Made by a program: the position numbers and the translations under genes. A stretch of 22,810 nt of DNA from the NCBI GenBank assembly GCA_902385765.1, contig CABMGU010000075.1:1-22810 (forward strand), written 5' to 3'. Of the stretch, positions 18,686-22,810 are shown piece after piece. Below the pieces are notes generated by a model. That model was not told the origin of the DNA, ran no database searches, and was given only the letters and a program-made list of their open reading frames with translations. How positions within the stretch are numbered: position 1 is the first letter of the stretch; each line of letters opens with the position of its first letter. This DNA is from an uncultured archaeon. GTDB lineage: Archaea > Nanobdellota > Nanobdellia > Woesearchaeales > ARS49.

Positions 18686-20258
18686 CCAGCACCTCCACAA
18701 TCTGGTCAGCAGTAAACTGATAACCATCAAACTTTCCGAAGAAAACAGGCTCAATCAGACAATGCTCCTTAACAAAACGATAAAGCTGACCGGTCTTATT
18801 ATTCTCAATTACGATGACTTTCTTACCCTTGATGAACTCAGAAATGTCAGGGAAAGGCGTCAAATACTGAATCTGCAGGAAACAAACATCAGGAAACTTC
18901 TCCAAAGCAGACAAGATAGGACCTTTAGTAGAACCCCAACTGATGATGATGGTTTTTGCGTTCTTTTTGCCGTACAAAACAGGCCTGGGCAATTCCTTCT
19001 TCAACAAGCCAAACTTAACAAACCGCTTCTCAACCATCTTCGCACGATTAACAGGACTATCACAAGAAAAACCAAACTCGTCGTGCTCATCTGAATTAGC
19101 ATCAAACATTCCATCCGGCTGGCCAGGAACAGAACGAGGAGAAATGCCATCAGCAGTAAAAGCATAACGCTTGAAATCACTTCCAGGAGAAGCAAAAGAC
19201 TCACGCTTCATCTTCACATCACTCTTCAAAGAAACCGTCTGGAAAGACTCATTCAAATATTTGTCAGTCAAAACAATAACAGGCAGCTGAAACTTCTCAG
19301 CCAACTGGAAAGCACGAACAGACTCAGAAAAACATTCCTCAACATCAGCAGGAGCAACAACAATACGGGCAAACTCGCCATGACCTGCACTCCTCACAAA
19401 CGCCAAATCAGACTGCTCAGTCTTAGTCGGCATACCAGTAGCAGGACCAGCACGCTGACCATAAAAGATGACAATAGGCGTTTCAGTAATGCCGGCAAGA
19501 GCCAAAGACTCAACCATCAAAGAAAAACCAGCGCCTGAAGTCGCAACCATAGAACGAACACCACAATGCGAGGCACCAAGAGCCATCAAAATACCAGAAA
19601 TCTCATCCTCAGGAGTCTCAACAACAAAACCGCAATCCGACTTCAAAGCAAGATACTCCAGCATCGGATTGATAGGAGTAATCGGGTAAATAGCAGCAAA
19701 CTTCATACCCGCCTTAATCGCACCAAGAGCAAGAGCATGATTACCGCTCAAAAACAACTGCTTAGACTTCGCTTTAAACTCAAATTTTGGCTTAACAGAA
19801 TCAAAACCCGCCTTGGCAGCCTTCAGATTAGAATCAAGCTGAGGCTTGCCGGCAAAACGCTCATTAATGACGCCAGAAAGAACATTAAAGTCCAAAGTTA
19901 ACAAACCAAAAACAGCACCAACAGCAACCATATTGCGCGACAATTCACCAAACTCTTTGGCAAACCTGTCCAAAATTTCGCCAGAAACCACAAAATGCTC
20001 CTCAGAAAACTCCTTTTTATGCAATTCAATGCTTTCCTCATTCAAAGCAACAAGCAAATCAACCTTTGAAAAAAGAGAATAAACAGGAGCATCAGAAATA
20101 ACCAAAGAAAAAACGTTATGACCGCCCCTAATCAAAGAAGGATAATCATTAGAAGCAAAAACAAACAAGCCTGCACGAGAACAAGCCCTGCCAAGAATCT
20201 CGCCAGCAGACATAATACCACTGCCAGCAAAACCTGCAATCTTACATAAAAGCCTCAT
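18672..20258 (-). CDS. porA: 2-oxoacid:ferredoxin oxidoreductase, fused gamma-alpha subunit
   Basis: 528 residues from the ATG at 20258. The N-terminal gamma domain (about 1-180) starts MRLLCKIAGFAGSGIMSAG and has NDYPSLIRGGHNVFSL. The alpha domain (about 190 onward) has YPITPINPMLEYLA, the YPITP signature, then VETPEDEISGI, ATSGAGFSLM and GPATGMPTKTEQSDL, all typical of the two-subunit archaeal OFORs (Sulfolobus-like). No ferredoxin-like delta domain is fused or next door. I chose this start because the TATA element at 20280-20288 is 26 bases upstream; the longer frame would cross the promoter into the divergent gene. Likely leaderless. Confidence 0.93.
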   Translation of the reverse strand: MRLLCKIAGFAGSGIMSAGEILGRACSRAGLFVFASNDYPSLIRGGHNVFSLVISDAPVYSLFSKVDLLVALNEESIELHKKEFSEEHFVVSGEILDRFAKEFGELSRNMVAVGAVFGLLTLDFNVLSGVINERFAGKPQLDSNLKAAKAGFDSVKPKFEFKAKSKQLFLSGNHALALGAIKAGMKFAAIYPITPINPMLEYLALKSDCGFVVETPEDEISGILMALGASHCGVRSMVATSGAGFSLMVESLALAGITETPIVIFYGQRAGPATGMPTKTEQSDLAFVRSAGHGEFARIVVAPADVEECFSESVRAFQLAEKFQLPVIVLTDKYLNESFQTVSLKSDVKMKRESFASPGSDFKRYAFTADGISPRSVPGQPDGMFDANSDEHDEFGFSCDSPVNRAKMVEKRFVKFGLLKKELPRPVLYGKKNAKTIIISWGSTKGPILSALEKFPDVCFLQIQYLTPFPDISEFIKGKKVIVIENNKTGQLYRFVKEHCLIEPVFFGKFDGYQFTADQIVEVLDGAK

Positions 20259-20279
20259 AAAAACAACAGATAAGCAATA

Positions 20280-20288
20280 ATATTTAAA
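20280..20288. promoter_or_regulatory. Symmetric TATA element between porA and RNase J
   Basis: ATATTTAAAA sits at the middle of the 55-base gap. Its centre (about 20284) is 26 bases from the porA ATG on the minus strand and about 29 bases from the RNase J ATG on the plus strand. The core TTTAAA is palindromic, so one element could serve both leaderless or near-leaderless genes. I see no second TATA box in the gap. Confidence 0.55.
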
Positions 20289-20313
20289 ACCATACCAAAC
20301 AAAATAGGAGAAA

Positions 20314-21648
20314 ATGAGCGTAGAAATAGCAGCAGTAGGAGGATGGGGAGAGGTAGGCAGAAACATGACTGCAGTCAAAATAGATGACGAAGCAGTGATA
20401 TTCGACATGGGACTGCATTTACCAAACTACATCAGACTCACAGAAGAAGAAATAGGAGAACTGACAAAACAAACAGAATCAAACCTCAAAAAAGCAGACG
20501 CGATACCGCAAGACACAACAATCAAAGACTGGAGAGAAAACGTAGTAGCAATAGCAATCACACACGCACACCTCGACCACATCGGAGCAGTACCGTACCT
20601 TGCAGCAAAGTACGACGCGCCAGTCATCTGCACGCCATTCTCAGCATCAATACTAAGAACGATCTGCGAAGACGAAAAAATAGACATGCCAAACAAAATA
20701 ATAGAACTCAAGCCAGGACAATCAATGCAGTTGTCAAAGAATATCAAGCTTGAATTCTGCCAAATAACACACAGCACACCACAAACAGTCATAATTACAC
20801 TGCACACGCCCTACGGCCTCATAATGTACGGAAACGACTACAAACTCGACTCACACCCTACACTAGGAACACCGGTAAACTACGACCATTACAAAAATTT
20901 AGGAGACAAAGGAGTACTGGCACTAATACAAGACTGCCTATACTCAGCAGAACAACGAAAAACACCAAGCGAGCAAGTAGCAAAAGACATGCTAAGAGAC
21001 GTCCTGATAGACGTAGACAACAAAGGAAAAGGGCTCATACTGACAACATTCGCAAGCCACATAGCAAGACTAAAGACAATAACAGAATTCGGAAAAATGC
21101 TCAACAGAAAAGTCCTCATAATGGGAAGAAGCATGGCAAAATACTGCTATGCAGCAAAAGACGCAGGACTAGTGGACCTGTTCAAACAGGCAGAAATACT
21201 CAAGTACGCCAGACAAATACGAAGAAAACTCAAAGACATACAAATGAAAAAAGACAAGTATTTACTTGTCGTTTCCGGACACCAAGGAGAGCCGAAAAGC
21301 ACGCTAAGCAAGATGATAGACGGCGTGTACCAATGGAGGTTCACAAACGACCACGTAATATTCAGCAGCCAGATAATACCAGCAGAAATCAACATAGAAC
21401 AAAGAGCAATAATGGAAGAAAAACTCAAAAAACTCGGAGTAAGAATATTCAAAGACATACACGTATCAGGACACAGCTCAAGAGAAGACATGCGGGAAAT
21501 AATCACCCTGCTAAAGCCAAAACACCTTCTGCCAACACACGGAGAAAAAGAAAAAACAGAATCATTCAACTCACTAGCAGAAGAACTGGGATACAAACAG
21601 GACAAAACACTGCACAATCTTTTGGACGGACAAAGAATTGAATTGTAG
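20314..21648 (+). CDS. rnj: Ribonuclease J
   Basis: Metallo-beta-lactamase-fold ribonuclease of the archaeal RNase J family, 444 residues, a normal length. The zinc motif HAHLDH is at residues 84-89 (in AITHAHLDHIGAVPYL). The beta-CASP part has a Gly-Arg-Ser-type motif (LIMGRSMAKYC), VSGHQGEPKSTL and, near the end, VSGHSSREDMREI and LLPTHGEKEK (with motif C His). Archaeal RNase J acts as a 5'-3' exoribonuclease on 5'-monophosphate RNA. Divergently transcribed from porA. A GGAG precedes the ATG by 3-4 bases, but with the TATA spacing the message may start almost at the ATG. Confidence 0.95.
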   Translation: MSVEIAAVGGWGEVGRNMTAVKIDDEAVIFDMGLHLPNYIRLTEEEIGELTKQTESNLKKADAIPQDTTIKDWRENVVAIAITHAHLDHIGAVPYLAAKYDAPVICTPFSASILRTICEDEKIDMPNKIIELKPGQSMQLSKNIKLEFCQITHSTPQTVIITLHTPYGLIMYGNDYKLDSHPTLGTPVNYDHYKNLGDKGVLALIQDCLYSAEQRKTPSEQVAKDMLRDVLIDVDNKGKGLILTTFASHIARLKTITEFGKMLNRKVLIMGRSMAKYCYAAKDAGLVDLFKQAEILKYARQIRRKLKDIQMKKDKYLLVVSGHQGEPKSTLSKMIDGVYQWRFTNDHVIFSSQIIPAEINIEQRAIMEEKLKKLGVRIFKDIHVSGHSSREDMREIITLLKPKHLLPTHGEKEKTESFNSLAEELGYKQDKTLHNLLDGQRIEL

Positions 21649-21663
21649 GCTTCGCAACATTTA

Positions 21664-21702
21664 CGAGGGGACTCAACCGCCGTCCCCTCGAGCTCCTGGC
21701 GG
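21664..21702 (+). other. Stem-loop with possible H-type pseudoknot after RNase J
   Basis: A perfect 9 bp stem CGAGGGGAC (21664-21672) / GTCCCCTCG (21682-21690) with loop TCAACCGCC. The loop CCGCC (21677-21681) is complementary to GGCGG at 21698-21702. Together they allow an H-type pseudoknot with a 5 bp second stem. No T-run follows directly. It lies 15 bases after the RNase J stop and before the PCNA promoter. It may protect the RNase J message 3' end; that is inference. Confidence 0.45.
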
Positions 21703-21710
21703 ACACTGTA

Positions 21711-21735
21711 ACTCGAGTATAGTAAAATATATAAA
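21711..21735 (+). promoter_or_regulatory. PCNA promoter with an 8-base palindrome upstream of TATA
   Basis: ACTCGAGT (21711-21718), a perfect palindrome, precedes ATATATAAA (21727-21735). The TATA predicts a start near 21757, about 16 bases before the PCNA ATG, leaving room for the GGGGGG ribosome-binding run at about 21760-21766. Confidence 0.5.
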
Positions 21736-21772
21736 CAACTAACGCACGAGTTTTCTCAAGGGGGGAACAAAA

Positions 21773-22519
21773 ATGAGGCTAGTATTAGCGGATCCGACAT
21801 TACTCAAAGACAGCATATCAGTCATATCAGACCTAGTCAACGAAGCAAGATTCAAGATAACAAGAGACGGGCTGGAAATGATAGCGATGGACCCGGCAAA
21901 CGTCGCAATGGTAATCTTCAAACTCCTATCAAGCAGTTTCACAGAATACGAAGTGGAAAAAGAACAGGAAATAGCCATTAATTTAGCAAACTTCAAACAA
22001 ATTCTCAGAAGAGTAGGAGCAAGCGATATCTTAACACTTGAAGTCACAACCGACAACAAACTGCAAATCCAACTGAAAGGAGGAACGACAAGAACATTCA
22101 GCCTGCCATTGATTGAACTTGAGGAGAAAGAACAAAGAATACCAAACCTGACATTCCCCATAGTAATCGGAACAACCAGCATGGTACTGAACGACGCAAT
22201 CTCTGATGCAGACATAGTGGCAGAAAGCGTCACACTCGCAGCAGAACCAGACAAGTTCACAATATCAGCAGAAGGAGACCTAAGCAAAGCACACATAGAA
22301 ATAAAACAAAGCGACGAAACCAAAATTAAAAGCACAAGCACAGCAAAAATCAAAGCAAAGTATTCAATTGAATACCTGAAGAAAATGATCAACGCTGGAA
22401 AGCTGGCAAACGAAGTAAGCATATTCTTCAACCAGGACTACCCATTGAAGCTGGAATACAAAGTAATGGACAAACTACTGCTGAGCTTCATTCTCGCGCC
22501 AAGAGTAGAGAACGATTAA
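21773..22519 (+). CDS. pcn: DNA polymerase sliding clamp (PCNA)
   Basis: Archaeal PCNA, 248 residues, the full length for the family. The start MRLVLADPTLLKDSISVISDLVNEARFKI and AMDPANVAMVIFKLLSSSF (in pieces), the interdomain stretch LPLIELEEKEQRIPNL, and the acidic C-terminal LAPRVEND are typical. It forms a ring around DNA and tethers polymerase, FEN1, ligase and others. As a likely single copy it should be a homotrimer. It has its own promoter and a G-rich ribosome-binding stretch; the downstream gene has a separate promoter. Confidence 0.97.
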   Translation: MRLVLADPTLLKDSISVISDLVNEARFKITRDGLEMIAMDPANVAMVIFKLLSSSFTEYEVEKEQEIAINLANFKQILRRVGASDILTLEVTTDNKLQIQLKGGTTRTFSLPLIELEEKEQRIPNLTFPIVIGTTSMVLNDAISDADIVAESVTLAAEPDKFTISAEGDLSKAHIEIKQSDETKIKSTSTAKIKAKYSIEYLKKMINAGKLANEVSIFFNQDYPLKLEYKVMDKLLLSFILAPRVEND

Positions 22520-22529
22520 GCAGCAAAGC

Positions 22530-22558
22530 TTTTATATCTTTCACTACTAAATAGTAGT
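22530..22558 (+). promoter_or_regulatory. TATA box and inverted repeat upstream of the UbiA-like gene
   Basis: TTTATATC (22530-22537) is about 26 bases before the ATG at 22559, predicting a leaderless message. Between them ACTACT-AAAT-AGTAGT (22543-22558) is a perfect 6-4-6 inverted repeat that covers the start site, a good position for a repressor. Confidence 0.5.
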
Positions 22559-22798
22559 ATGAAGTATGTTTTACTGCTAAGACCACAGCAATGGTACAAA
22601 AACTTGTTAGTATTTTTACCACTGCTGTTTTCAGGAAATTTATTGAATTTAACAGCAATAGGACAATCATTACTCGCATTCGCAAGCTTCTGCGCACTTT
22701 CCTCAGCAACATACGTCATAAACTATTACGCTGACAGAAACAATGACACACTGCACCCTGAGAAATGGAACAGACCAATTGAATCAGGAGAAGTATGA
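22559..22798 (+). CDS. UbiA-family prenyltransferase, N-terminal part, interrupted by TGA
   Basis: 79 residues are readable before a TGA at 22796-22798. The sequence resembles the N-terminus of UbiA-type membrane prenyltransferases close to decaprenyl-phosphate phosphoribosyltransferase: LLRPQQWYKNLLVFLPLLFSG, a hydrophobic segment, then the Asp-rich motif and LHPEKWNRPIESGEV. The family motif NDxxDxxxD reads NYYADRNND here, with Tyr in place of the first Asp. Full-length relatives have about 280 residues. The codon at the stop is usually Ser or similar (SGxxS), and TCA to TGA is a single change. Pseudogene or sequence error; the window ends 12 bases later, so downstream coding cannot be checked. 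Confidence 0.75.
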   Translation: MKYVLLLRPQQWYKNLLVFLPLLFSGNLLNLTAIGQSLLAFASFCALSSATYVINYYADRNNDTLHPEKWNRPIESGEV

Positions 22799-22810
22799 CT
22801 TATTCAAGCA

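Noticed and set aside
22796..22798. TGA as a sense codon
   Set aside because: TGA ends many genes here through ATGA overlaps (for example rpl13, rps11, secG, gyrA neighbours), so it is a normal stop in this genome.
1..22810. CRISPR array, insertion sequence or transposase
   Set aside because: No regularly spaced repeats, terminal inverted repeats or transposase-like frames are visible anywhere in the window.

Overview
This window is archaeal, most likely from the DPANN side (Woesearchaeota/Pacearchaeota-like); that placement is inference from gene content, not a phylogeny. Evidence for Archaea: the rps13-rps4-rps11-rpoD-(tRNA-Leu)-rpl18e-rpl13-rps9 operon, archaeal RNA polymerase subunit D, PCNA, alpha-NAC, Sec61-beta/SecG, type A RNase P RNA, TATA boxes about 26 bases before many starts (several apparently leaderless genes), and an intron-containing tRNA. 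A bacterial-type DNA gyrase A and SMC-ScpB sit beside these, as in several euryarchaeal and DPANN genomes.

Layout. 1-3353: ribosomal protein/RNA polymerase operon (minus strand) with tRNA-Leu(GAG) embedded. 3369-3474: tRNA-His and its promoter. 3475-5337: membrane protein, MinD-like ATPase and a helical protein, with an apparently structured three-way-junction RNA leader in front of the ATPase. 5380-5916: alpha-NAC and SecG. 5929-6372: RNase P RNA, with a second copy of its 3' P1 strand downstream. 6421-6551: a divergent, unidentified structured RNA candidate on the plus strand. 6550-8569: an accessory island (two-wHTH protein; DUF2683-LemA-nuclease operon with a palindrome at its start). 8566-14047: THUMP methyltransferase-like protein with degenerate catalytic motifs, GyrA, a small zinc ribbon missed by length cut-offs, ScpB and a conserved protein of unknown function, forming a chromosome-topology/segregation block. 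14135-15194: three co-directional coiled-coil proteins, at least two of them paralogous. 15195-16983: second accessory stretch (two unknown genes, then a frameshifted HNH endonuclease) abutting intron-containing tRNA-Leu(CAA). 17156-17820: tandem paralogous exported proteins. 17879-20258: two-subunit 2-oxoacid:ferredoxin oxidoreductase. 20314-21648: RNase J, divergent from the oxidoreductase across a single symmetric TATA element. 21649-22519: a possible pseudoknot and PCNA. 22559-end: N-terminal part of a UbiA-family prenyltransferase, interrupted by TGA.

Most genes are housekeeping: translation, secretion, RNA processing, DNA topology and replication, and anaerobic 2-oxoacid metabolism. I did not find a clear new defence or mobile system. 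The least explained signals are RNA-level: the three-way junction before the MinD-like gene, the duplicated RNase P P1 strand, and the divergent structured RNA. At protein level they are the coiled-coil trio, the exported paralogue pair, and several genes with broken or altered active sites.
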